Source of the DNA: VFHP01 sp964443385
GTDB lineage: Bacteria; Chloroflexota; Dehalococcoidia; Lucifugimonadales; UBA2985
Direction: 5' to 3'
Assembly (NCBI GenBank): GCA_964443385.1
Contig: CAYUCO010000036.1
Location: 1 to 6,244 of the forward strand
Length of the DNA stretch: 6,244 bases
Shown here: piece by piece, positions 1 to 6,141 of the stretch
How the letters are laid out: each line of letters begins with the position of its first letter
Numbering within the stretch: the first letter of the stretch is position 1
Translations under genes and position numbers: made by a program
The notes under the pieces: model-generated
The model's input: the letters and a program-made list of their open reading frames with translations, nothing else
What the model was told of the DNA's origin: nothing
The model's database searches: none

Positions 1-599
1 GGTGGGTTGTTAAACACGATTTCTCGACAAAGTGTTAAACTTTGTTGTACTTTGGCGTTCTGTATGTTGACTCCACCTAGCATGGACATCATGCCAGATC
101 TTATACCTCCTGAAAAATCTGGGTCAGGTACGTCAAGTCCGTCATCTCTCAGACACTGTGCCATTTCGAGTAGTCGATCTTGGAGAACGATAATGTCTTC
201 TTCTTCTCTAGGTTGAGCGAAGGTGGCATTTTGTAAAATAGGCACACAATCCCTAAACGCCCCCTGCCTTCTCTCAGTATTGGTATTATTCACAATATTG
301 GACATTATTTCTGTTCTAATTTTCTCAATGTTTATGCTCCCATCAGCATTTAATTCCGGATCTGCAACACTAAATCCGTGATCTCTCATGCACGATGTAA
401 ACTCCGTCGTAATTTCCTCGTCAGTCGGTTGTAGGGATACTCCTTCACTTTTTTCGTCGTCTCCCTGTACAACAGGCATTGCAAGTGCCTGGTTAAGGCT
501 CGCCACTCCTTGATCAGACTCTGATGATTCACACTCCATACAAGCTGTAAGCATGAAAAGCAGGCTTATAAAGAGCAATATTGATTTGTTGAATTTCAT
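1..599 (-). CDS. Lipoprotein with two CxRDxG...PDP repeats, 3' end cut by window edge
   Basis: Reading from ATG at 599 down to base 1 gives 199 codons without a stop, so the gene is incomplete at its C-terminus. The N-terminus is a classic lipoprotein signal: K2 and K5, a hydrophobic run at 7-17, and lipobox LTAC with Cys20 as the lipidation site. An acidic, low-complexity linker (about 22-62) follows. Then come two related modules. The first has C70-M-R-D-H-G...ADP81 with a partner Cys at 118. The second has C149-L-R-D-D-G...VPDP160 with a partner at Cys191. I know such CMR(D/E)xG...PDP modules from secreted or lipid-anchored proteins of Actinobacteria and Chloroflexota, often encoded near MacA/HlyD-type efflux genes; the biochemical role is unknown to me. 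Inferred: outward-facing, membrane-anchored, with one disulfide per module. The SD is weak (GGGA about 8 bases upstream). It is separated from the upstream operon by 110 bases and probably has its own promoter. Confidence 0.85.
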   Translation of the reverse strand, partial: MKFNKSILLFISLLFMLTACMECESSESDQGVASLNQALAMPVVQGDDEKSEGVSLQPTDEEITTEFTSCMRDHGFSVADPELNADGSINIEKIRTEIMSNIVNNTNTERRQGAFRDCVPILQNATFAQPREEEDIIVLQDRLLEMAQCLRDDGLDVPDPDFSGGIRSGMMSMLGGVNIQNAKVQQSLTLCREIVFNNP

Positions 600-614
600 A
601 TTGTGAATCCCGAT

Positions 615-643
615 TTTGTATTATTTTATCTATAAAATGTCAA
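615..643 (-). promoter_or_regulatory. Candidate sigma-70-type promoter for the lipoprotein gene
   Basis: On the minus strand a perfect TTGACA (643-638) is followed after 17 bases by TACAAA (620-615), a fair -10 box; TAATAC at 623-618 is an alternative with shorter spacing. The start codon at 599 lies about 15 bases downstream of the -10, giving a very short leader. The perfect -35 supports independent expression of the lipoprotein gene, but the -10 is imperfect and the region is AT-rich, so the call is moderate. Confidence 0.45.
623..638. promoter_or_regulatory. Perfect 16-bp AT-rich palindrome in the promoter spacer, possible operator
   Basis: The bases attttat-ct-ataaaat form two perfect 7-base arms around a 2-base centre. 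The palindrome fills the spacer between the -35 and -10 boxes proposed for the lipoprotein gene, which is where a repressor dimer would block RNA polymerase. No regulator gene is visible nearby. AT-only arms arise fairly easily by chance in such DNA, so the operator role is inferred. Confidence 0.3.
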
Positions 644-709
644 AAACTTGTGAAAAACGTGTGGCATATTTTGACCAAGTATAGAGAATGCGTCCGTTAT
701 TTCAAGTAT

Positions 710-1612
710 TTAGTCAAAAATTACTAGAAGGATTGATGAGGTTAGCAACAACAATCCTAAAAGTTCAGCCTTTGTTAGCCTTTGGCGGAAGATGAATATA
801 GTTATGGCCATAGAGAATATTAATTCTACTTGTCCTACCGCCCTTACTGGTGCCGCTCTGTGTAGAGCAAATGCCGAGAACCAAGATGCGGTAGTTATGG
901 CAGCAAAGAAGCCAGCTGCCAAACTGGGCTTCCAAAGCCTAAAAACTGCTATAAGTTCATCTTTACGGTAAAGTTGGAGAAAAATTAGCATAGCGATAGA
1001 TTGACCGACTACACCGATTGCAGCAGTTGTGGTAGCTCGTATCAGAAAATCACCTTCTTCTAGGCTATTAACCGCTAATCTAAATCCTATAACGCTTACT
1101 GCAAGTGTAGAACCCGATAGTAATCCAATTAATGTTGCGCGAGATTTTATGCCAGACATGGTGTCAGATAGCGAAAAAGAGTCGCTTTTTAGAGATAACA
1201 AGATGACAGCTATAGTACCAGCAACTATAGCAATACCAAATTGTAGATTTATTGCGGCAGATATTATTACGGCTTCTATAAGCGCTGCTAGGATCACTTC
1301 AGTTTTGGAGAATGCTATTCCAACCATGAAATTCCTGTAACTGAATAGTTTTACTAAGAAAACTGTAAATAGGATTTGAGCTACACCTCCCACACTGGTC
1401 CATAAGAAAAAATCTACATTTAATGATGGCATCGGTTGGTCAGTTAAATGGCGAACGGCAAAGAATCCGAACCAAGCAAATGGTATAGCATATATAAAAC
1501 GAATTGCAGAGGCCCCGTAGTCACCTAAAGGGCCTTTCATATGTCTCTGAATAGCGGTCCTTATGTTTTGAGACAACGCTGCTAAAATTGTTATAGGTAT
1601 CCAGAGGTCCAT
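710..1612 (-). CDS. EamA/DMT-superfamily ten-helix transporter
   Basis: A 300-residue, strongly hydrophobic protein of the usual DMT length. About ten membrane helices can be placed at 3-20, 33-53, 67-90, 94-116, 121-141, 158-180, 189-213, 230-249, 256-275 and 281-299, in two EamA halves. The second half ends with the typical signature GQVELIFSMAITIFIFRQRL (260-279) followed by a last helix. The N-terminal pattern (QNIRTAIQRHMKG at 15-27, then RFIYAIPFA at 38-46) resembles a DMT branch of unknown substrate that I recall from Proteobacteria. The family exports or exchanges small metabolites such as amino acids, nucleosides or drugs; the substrate cannot be read here. The gene is the last of the operon, 16 bases after the HEPN stop. 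No Shine-Dalgarno is visible before the ATG, suggesting translational coupling to the gene upstream. No convincing intrinsic terminator follows the stop. Confidence 0.88.
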   Translation of the reverse strand: MDLWIPITILAALSQNIRTAIQRHMKGPLGDYGASAIRFIYAIPFAWFGFFAVRHLTDQPMPSLNVDFFLWTSVGGVAQILFTVFLVKLFSYRNFMVGIAFSKTEVILAALIEAVIISAAINLQFGIAIVAGTIAVILLSLKSDSFSLSDTMSGIKSRATLIGLLSGSTLAVSVIGFRLAVNSLEEGDFLIRATTTAAIGVVGQSIAMLIFLQLYRKDELIAVFRLWKPSLAAGFFAAITTASWFSAFALHRAAPVRAVGQVELIFSMAITIFIFRQRLTKAELLGLLLLTSSILLVIFD

Positions 1613-1628
1613 TTAATTTATCAGTATA

Positions 1629-2039
1629 TTAGTTTTCATTGAGTCTATCTTGCACAAAGTCTAGTATCTCCTTGGAGATTTCTAGTGCCTTATCAGATTC
1701 TTGTTCTGAGAATACACTGGAGGACGTGCCTCCTGGTATTTGTGAAGGATATCTCGATATATAATAGTATTTGTCTAGTAACATTGCTATCGATTTGAGC
1801 ATTGTAAATGTTGGTTCAAAATGAATTGCATCTTCACATAGATCGGACAATGAGTTTCCCCATACATCTTCACACCCTTTAGCATATAAGAAGGACTTTA
1901 TAGCCTTTTCAGCTGACTGGTGGCAAATAAAACAGGACCAGTTGTAAATTTCAGATCGGTGTACTGCCTCGGCAGCTGTATGATCCTCTTTTGCCTGTTG
2001 CATCCATCTCTTGCTCTCGTTAACTGAGTGGCTATTCAT
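1629..2039 (-). CDS. HEPN-domain protein (PF05168-like), catalytic motif not evident
   Basis: The helical protein matches the HEPN pattern: RWMQQAKEDHTAAEA, then WSCFICHQSAEKAIKSFLYAKG, then LDKYYYISRYPSQIPGG and a C-terminal helix ending in FVQDRL. HEPN proteins are often encoded beside MNT nucleotidyltransferases, as here, and many act as RNases through an Rx4-6H motif. I find no Rx4-6H, and where relatives commonly read GHS this one reads G-N-S, so RNase activity is doubtful. Two starts are possible: ATG at 2054 (141 residues, no SD, 23-base overlap with the upstream gene) and ATG at 2039 (136 residues, a GGA at proper spacing, 8-base overlap within ATGAATAG). I prefer 2039 because that short overlap is typical of translational coupling. 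It has four cysteines (41, 44, 61 and 73, counting from the 2054 start), unusual for the family. Confidence 0.82.
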   Translation of the reverse strand: MNSHSVNESKRWMQQAKEDHTAAEAVHRSEIYNWSCFICHQSAEKAIKSFLYAKGCEDVWGNSLSDLCEDAIHFEPTFTMLKSIAMLLDKYYYISRYPSQIPGGTSSSVFSEQESDKALEISKEILDFVQDRLNEN

Positions 2040-2370
2040 AGACAATCCATCCATTTTTCAGAGCGTCCATTACAAAAAGGTTAGAATCTTGCAATTTGGA
2101 AAACTCCTCAGGTGTATACACAGATATATCCATTCCTACTAGAGGTGTAAGATGGGAGGTGAAAAAGTCGATTCTATCTAAAAACGTGGCTTCAGTGTCG
2201 TGGACAAATATAATTTCCAGTATGCTGGAAGGATTAACGGTGTATTTAGCGAGATCACCCACTACTATTGCCTTAGTAATTCCTAGGCTGGGCAATTCAC
2301 TTACAACTCTATCCATTTCATGCTTAAGAAGTTGCGATCTGTGCTGAGCGAAACCTATGCGAATCGGCAA
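2032..2370 (-). CDS. MNT-type nucleotidyltransferase-like protein, active site degenerate
   Basis: A small protein with the minimal nucleotidyltransferase layout: helix (DRVVSELPSLG), strand (KAIVVGDLAK), a second strand (ILEIIFVHD), a helix, then GMDISVYTPEEFSKL and a basic end NGWIVYE. The order and the VYTPEEF segment are what I know from small MNT proteins paired with HEPN partners. Those transfer a nucleotide using a GS...DxD signature and a third Asp. Here G-D replaces G-S, and I-L-E replaces D-x-D, although the third Asp (in GMD) remains, so catalysis is doubtful. No ATG lies at the 5' end. TTG at 2370 is preceded by AAAGG at 7 bases and is my choice; TTG at 2385 lacks an SD, and the ATG at 2316 would remove the first helix residues. 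The gene lies about 33 bases after the NHL stop and overlaps the HEPN gene. Confidence 0.78.
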   Translation of the reverse strand: MPIRIGFAQHRSQLLKHEMDRVVSELPSLGITKAIVVGDLAKYTVNPSSILEIIFVHDTEATFLDRIDFFTSHLTPLVGMDISVYTPEEFSKLQDSNLFVMDALKNGWIVYE

Positions 2371-2403
2371 AAGCGTACCTTTCAACGGTTGGAGATACTC
2401 GAG

Positions 2404-3414
2404 TTAATTTATTATCATTTTAGGGGAGTTTCTGGGACTTTCAAGTTCGTGGTCCTCCAGTCTCTCCGCGTTTTTTTGATATATCTGAACCCTGTGGGAC
2501 CCGGTGTCACCTACCCAGAGCATACCTTGGGACAAAGTTACAGAAGTTGGGTATCGGAAGCGTTTTTGTTCGTCCAGTTGAGTCATTTCTCTGAGTCTGA
2601 GCACAACTGGATTAGTCCTGACATATTGCTTGGCCATACCCATTAACTGAGAGTCACCCAGTAATTCCTGTACATATCTTCCTTGGGCATCGAATATGGC
2701 CACTCTGTGATTGTTTCTGTCTGCTACGTAAACGTCACCGTCCTCATCAATTGCTACTCCAGCAGGTCTGTTTAGTCTAGCTTTGTCATTTCCGGATAGG
2801 CCAAATTGTTTTACAAACTCTCCATCTTCCGTGAAGTGTTGTACGCGGTTGTTTTTCCAGTCTGAGATGAATATGTCACCATCATCTCTGATACCTATAC
2901 CCCATGGTGTGTTAAATTGACCTTCTTCAGATCCGTACTGTCCCCACGATGCCAGAAATTTTCCTTCTTTGGTAAATTTTTGCACTCTATGATTGAATCC
3001 ATCTACTATCACAAGATTATCGTCTTTATCTAGCGCCATTCCTGCAGGCCTGTTTAATTGACCTTCGTCACATCCGTATTCTCCCCACTTGGATATGAAC
3101 GATCCGTCGCTACTCATCGTGGTGATTCTATTTAAAGCTTCATCTAGGATTATAAAGTTCTGATTTTTATCTACTATGAGTTTGACTGGCCACTGAAATT
3201 GACCATCATTGGTTCCTTCTTTTCCTATATAACCTAAGTCTTCGTCATCCCAGTTAAGTATTCTAATGCCAAATAAGAATACGGAACGGCCGAGAACATA
3301 CACCAAACCGTTTTCGCCTAGAGCTACATCTACTGTTCCAGTAGTGACTCGCCTCATGCCCAAGGTTTTTATATAGGGGAAACCACATCTAAACAAAGCA
3401 CTTGCAATAGCCAT
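2404..3414 (-). CDS. NHL-repeat six-bladed beta-propeller protein
   Basis: The 336-residue protein is built of NHL blades. Blades 2-5 repeat every 47 residues exactly, starting at GQF71, GQL118, GQF165 and the ARL at 212-214. Each has the pattern (F/L)xxPxGxAxDxDGxxYVxDxxNxRVQxF. A divergent first blade lies at about 22-60 and a last one at 286-313 (YPTSVTL...GDTGSHRVQIY), giving six blades, with a 35-residue insert (250-285) before the final blade. NHL propellers bind proteins, RNA or ligands, and some are enzymes such as lyases; no catalytic signature is recognised here. The N-terminus has no lipobox (LFRC is not one) and no convincing signal peptide, and the tail is polar. ATG at 3414 has an AGGTG four bases upstream. 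It lies 31 bases after the DUF1501 stop, so it may serve as a docking or sensing partner of the DUF1501/DUF1800 pair (inference). Confidence 0.88.
   Translation of the reverse strand: MAIASALFRCGFPYIKTLGMRRVTTGTVDVALGENGLVYVLGRSVFLFGIRILNWDDEDLGYIGKEGTNDGQFQWPVKLIVDKNQNFIILDEALNRITTMSSDGSFISKWGEYGCDEGQLNRPAGMALDKDDNLVIVDGFNHRVQKFTKEGKFLASWGQYGSEEGQFNTPWGIGIRDDGDIFISDWKNNRVQHFTEDGEFVKQFGLSGNDKARLNRPAGVAIDEDGDVYVADRNNHRVAIFDAQGRYVQELLGDSQLMGMAKQYVRTNPVVLRLREMTQLDEQKRFRYPTSVTLSQGMLWVGDTGSHRVQIYQKNAERLEDHELESPRNSPKMIIN
2641..3204 (-). repeat. Four 141-bp units encoding NHL blades 2-5
   Basis: The blade repeat is visible in the DNA. On the plus strand, gaccttc followed by a closely similar stretch ending tccccac occurs at 2919 and again at 3060, exactly 141 bases (47 codons) apart. 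The neighbouring units keep the same register but are more diverged. This indicates blade duplication within the gene, with blades 3 and 4 the most alike in that segment. Confidence 0.7.
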
Positions 3415-3445
3415 AATACACCTAACCCATATACTTATTTTTCTA

Positions 3446-4582
3446 TTAGTTTAAGAAAGGATTCAATTGATCGTACTTGCCATTTACCAAAGGAACTGCA
3501 TCAAGACCCATCCACTGTTCCAGCAGAGTTGTGTAGACACTCCTGAAGTCTACATTGAATCCCAAATCTTCTCCATTTGCTAATTGATCAAACTCTAACG
3601 ATGGATACTGACCATATAAGCCTCCTCTTACCCTGTCCCCTATAAGGAATGCTCCTCCACCAGAACCATGATCTGTTCCACTGCCATTATCTTTTATTCT
3701 TCTGCCGAATTCAGTGAAGACAAGCATCACCACTTCTTCTGATGCATTGTGATCTTTCAAGTCTTGGAAAAAGTCCATTATAGCCCCAGTTACTTCACCT
3801 AGTAGTCTCGGGTGGTTAGCCAGTTGTGTCGCGTGGGTATCGTAGCCGCCGTGTTGAGTATAGAATATCCTGGTTCCCACACCCGCAAGATGAACCCTTG
3901 CCACATCTCTAAGGCTTTTGGCTATTGAGTTATTGGCATATTCCACTGTAGATGAATATTTCCCTGGCACAGCCCCCAATATACCTGCACTAGTAAGAGC
4001 ATTTGTTCCGGTGTGCGCAAGATAATCAGAAACCATCCCTGCACCTATCGCCGGGGTATACATCCGTTCAAACACCTGGAGTGCTTTATCTCTTTGTTCC
4101 TGTGCAGCAATATTGGACATTACACCAAATGCGTCCAAATCACTCACTGATGTAACTGGTACTCCTGGAGAAACCATAGCTCTGGGTAATCCTTTACCGA
4201 AACTAACACCAGTCACGACGTTTTCCCCATCAGGATCCAATTCTCTTATTGTCTTTCCTAACCAACCTTCTGTTACTATCTTATCTGGTTCGCAGGTGTG
4301 CCAGATATCCATTCCTCTAAAGTGCGATCTATTATGGTTTTCGTATCCTATGCCTTGGACAATTGCAACGTTACCTTTGTCGTACATTTCTTTAAGTGGT
4401 GCTGCTACAGGGTTCCAGGCGAGATCGCCGTTGAGAGGCAATGCCTCATTTTCACTTACTCCCAAAGTAGGCCTAGAGTCATGATATATACCATTGGTTA
4501 TAGGTATAACTGTGTTCATGAAGTCATTACCGCCGCTAAGTTGTACAACTACCAGAACCGGAGGAGCGCTTATTGTAGCCAT
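3446..4582 (-). CDS. DUF1501 family protein (alkaline phosphatase/sulfatase-like fold), no signal peptide
   Basis: A 378-residue protein with the DUF1501 landmarks in order: LSGGND (15-20) followed by NTVIP, NRSHFRGMDIW (84-94), EGWLGK (105-110), HGGYDTH (244-250), FTEFGRR (289-295), NGSGTDHGSGG (299-309) and DFRSVY (345-350). By analogy with the alkaline phosphatase/sulfatase fold, D20, D248, H250, E291, D304 and H305 are likely metal or active-site residues; that is inference. Most DUF1501 proteins I know begin with a Tat signal (RRxFLK) and are exported. This one starts about ten residues before the first core strand, so no export signal exists, and no upstream in-frame extension is possible because the DUF1800 gene ends 27 bases away. 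ATG at 4582 has AAGGAGA (4598-4592) at good spacing. DUF1501 genes are regularly paired with DUF1800 genes, as here; the reaction is not established. Confidence 0.93.
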   Translation of the reverse strand: MATISAPPVLVVVQLSGGNDFMNTVIPITNGIYHDSRPTLGVSENEALPLNGDLAWNPVAAPLKEMYDKGNVAIVQGIGYENHNRSHFRGMDIWHTCEPDKIVTEGWLGKTIRELDPDGENVVTGVSFGKGLPRAMVSPGVPVTSVSDLDAFGVMSNIAAQEQRDKALQVFERMYTPAIGAGMVSDYLAHTGTNALTSAGILGAVPGKYSSTVEYANNSIAKSLRDVARVHLAGVGTRIFYTQHGGYDTHATQLANHPRLLGEVTGAIMDFFQDLKDHNASEEVVMLVFTEFGRRIKDNGSGTDHGSGGGAFLIGDRVRGGLYGQYPSLEFDQLANGEDLGFNVDFRSVYTTLLEQWMGLDAVPLVNGKYDQLNPFLN

Positions 4583-4609
4583 TACAGTGTATCTCCTTAA
4601 AATAAAATA

Positions 4610-6013
4610 CTAGGCGAATTGATATTCAGGGCAGGCAACTATTAACTGGAGCATTGCTCTAATTTTTTCTGTGCTTTGTTGGTCTGCTTCGGCGTTACCA
4701 AATGTTAATCCATCAGTTTCGTTAGCATATTCCAGTAGACCGGACTTAGTAGAACCATCCACGTTCATTGGCCCCATTAATTCCAGACAATGGTCCAAAA
4801 ACGATTCTGGAGACATATGAGATCCTTTGGACTTTATACGATCTATTATGTCTATTATTCCTGGGCTATCGGTATCGTTCATTTGTTTTGTAGCGAAATT
4901 TACTCTCTCAGTGAGAGTTCCACTGTCTATCCACTCTTGACCGGTGTGCCATCCTTCTACAGTTGGTGGGTCCATAAGAATTTGGCCCATTATTGCTGTG
5001 GCAGAAGAAAGTTCTGTAACATTAGGTTGAGGGATTTTATGTGTGCCAGTAATTTTCACTGTTCCCACAACTAAATCTACTGGGCTCTTGATTTTCTCAA
5101 ATCTTGCGTTCTTGAAGAAATCAGAATTAAAGAGAACTCTTAAAATAGACCTTATATCTCCTCCGCTTTCAGTGAAAGTCTTCGCAAGAAGTTCAACTGC
5201 GGCAGGATCATTTGGTGGTTGTATGTTCCATGCAGGCACTTGTGGCTCATCTGCTACGAAAAAGTTGTAAAGATGCCTTGATATAAATGTTGCTGTTGCG
5301 GGTTGTTTGATTATTATATCTACTATATCGTAACCGTCGAGATTGCCGGATTCTCCAAGGAAAGATTTTTCACCGTTATCATGGTCGTCCTCTCTGAATT
5401 CGAAAGAGGCATTATAGTGCCCGAATGGATAAAGAGGAATACATTGAGTCATAGTCCAGCCAGTAAAAGCTCTGGCAGCGTTCTTGATATCCAGCTCTGT
5501 GTAGTTACCTAATCCCATAGAGAACAATTCCATGATCTCTCTTCCGTAGTTTTCATTAGGTGAATCTTTATGGTTTTCACAGTTATCTAGCCAACTAATC
5601 ATATTTGGATTTTTAGATAACTCTATTAACAAGGTTCTAAGATCTGTAAGGCAATACTCCCGTAGCATGTCGATTTGCTGCCCAGATGCAAGAGCATGTT
5701 CAGTTTTGTTCCATCCTGTTGCAAAGAGATGATGCCAGAACAGCGTCATTCTCTCTTCCAATGGGCGATCACTGTTAATCATTCTCAAGATCCAGACGGC
5801 TTGCTGTTGGGCGAATGCATCGCCGAGCATAAACCCTATCAAGTACCTTTGTTCCAAGTCATCATCGTACTCGGGGAATCGTTCTGGGTTAATTAGGTCT
5901 TCTACGATTTCTTCGTAGGGTTTCTGGGCATATGCTTCAATTTCTTTCATGCTTGCACCGAAGCCCGCCCGCCTTAGGAGATGTGATACTAATTCTATAT
6001 CTTCTTGAGCCAT
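4610..6013 (-). CDS. DUF1800 family protein, no signal peptide
   Basis: A 467-residue full-length DUF1800 protein. Landmarks in order: HLLRRAGFG (11-19, the family's N-terminal signature), RPLEERMTLFWHHLFATG (83-100), SWLDN (140-144), NENYGREIMELFSMGLGNYT (153-172), ARAFTGW (180-186), DDHDNGEKSFLG (209-220), KSPVDLVVG (309-317), PPTVEGWHTG (349-358), WIDSGTLTERVNF (361-373) and a C-terminal PEYQFA. The family is helical, of unknown activity, and typically encoded beside DUF1501. The signature begins only ten residues from the start, so there is no room for a signal peptide; a longer start is unlikely because ATG at 6013 has a near-perfect SD, GGAGGAA (6025-6019). It is the first gene of the operon, under a promoter with a perfect -10 box, and is followed after 27 bases by DUF1501. 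Stop codon is TAG. Confidence 0.94.
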   Translation of the reverse strand: MAQEDIELVSHLLRRAGFGASMKEIEAYAQKPYEEIVEDLINPERFPEYDDDLEQRYLIGFMLGDAFAQQQAVWILRMINSDRPLEERMTLFWHHLFATGWNKTEHALASGQQIDMLREYCLTDLRTLLIELSKNPNMISWLDNCENHKDSPNENYGREIMELFSMGLGNYTELDIKNAARAFTGWTMTQCIPLYPFGHYNASFEFREDDHDNGEKSFLGESGNLDGYDIVDIIIKQPATATFISRHLYNFFVADEPQVPAWNIQPPNDPAAVELLAKTFTESGGDIRSILRVLFNSDFFKNARFEKIKSPVDLVVGTVKITGTHKIPQPNVTELSSATAIMGQILMDPPTVEGWHTGQEWIDSGTLTERVNFATKQMNDTDSPGIIDIIDRIKSKGSHMSPESFLDHCLELMGPMNVDGSTKSGLLEYANETDGLTFGNAEADQQSTEKIRAMLQLIVACPEYQFA

Positions 6014-6018
6014 TCTGA

Positions 6019-6025
6019 TTCCTCC
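6019..6025 (-). promoter_or_regulatory. Strong Shine-Dalgarno of the first operon gene
   Basis: GGAGGAA lies five bases before the DUF1800 ATG. It is the strongest ribosome binding site in the window and fixes that start, which matters because it rules out an N-terminal signal extension. Later genes in the operon have weaker sites (AAGGAGA, AGGTG, AAAGG, none). Confidence 0.8.
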
Positions 6026-6082
6026 ATTACAGATTAGTCATTCCAGATCATTCATTAGTACGTCTTTTGATTTTACGGGATT

Positions 6083-6111
6083 ATTATAGCCAATTTTTAA
6101 GTTATATTGAA
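6083..6111 (-). promoter_or_regulatory. Likely promoter of the six-gene operon
   Basis: On the minus strand a perfect TATAAT (6088-6083) is preceded, 17 bases upstream, by TTCAAT (6111-6106), a weak -35 matching three of six consensus positions. Transcription would start near 6076, leaving a leader of about 60 bases before the DUF1800 ATG. It sits in the only sizeable gap upstream of the operon, between the stop at 6142 and the start at 6013. Confidence 0.55.
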
Positions 6112-6141
6112 GGGGGTTTTGGTAAATAATATTTTGATGAA

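Noticed and set aside
7..216. Plus-strand open frame of 69 codons
   Set aside because: It lies opposite the lipoprotein gene, whose minus-strand frame has a lipobox and clear repeat motifs; the plus-strand product has no recognisable features.
640..709. Intrinsic terminator after the transporter gene
   Set aside because: No stem of useful length followed by a T-run is found on the minus strand; T-runs are present but without a GC-rich hairpin.
1029..1340. Plus-strand open frame inside the transporter gene
   Set aside because: It is the mirror of a hydrophobic minus-strand coding sequence with good DMT signatures; there is no SD or domain.
1910..1932. CFICH in the HEPN protein as a c-type haem (CXXCH) site
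   Set aside because: The protein has no export signal, and the motif sits in the conserved helix where relatives read similar hydrophobic residues, so it is most likely coincidence.
2641..3204. CRISPR-like or non-coding tandem repeat
   Set aside because: The 141-base periodicity is explained by the NHL blades of the coding sequence.
4113..4600. Two overlapping plus-strand open frames inside the DUF1501 gene
   Set aside because: They lie opposite strongly conserved DUF1501 motifs and show no protein family features.
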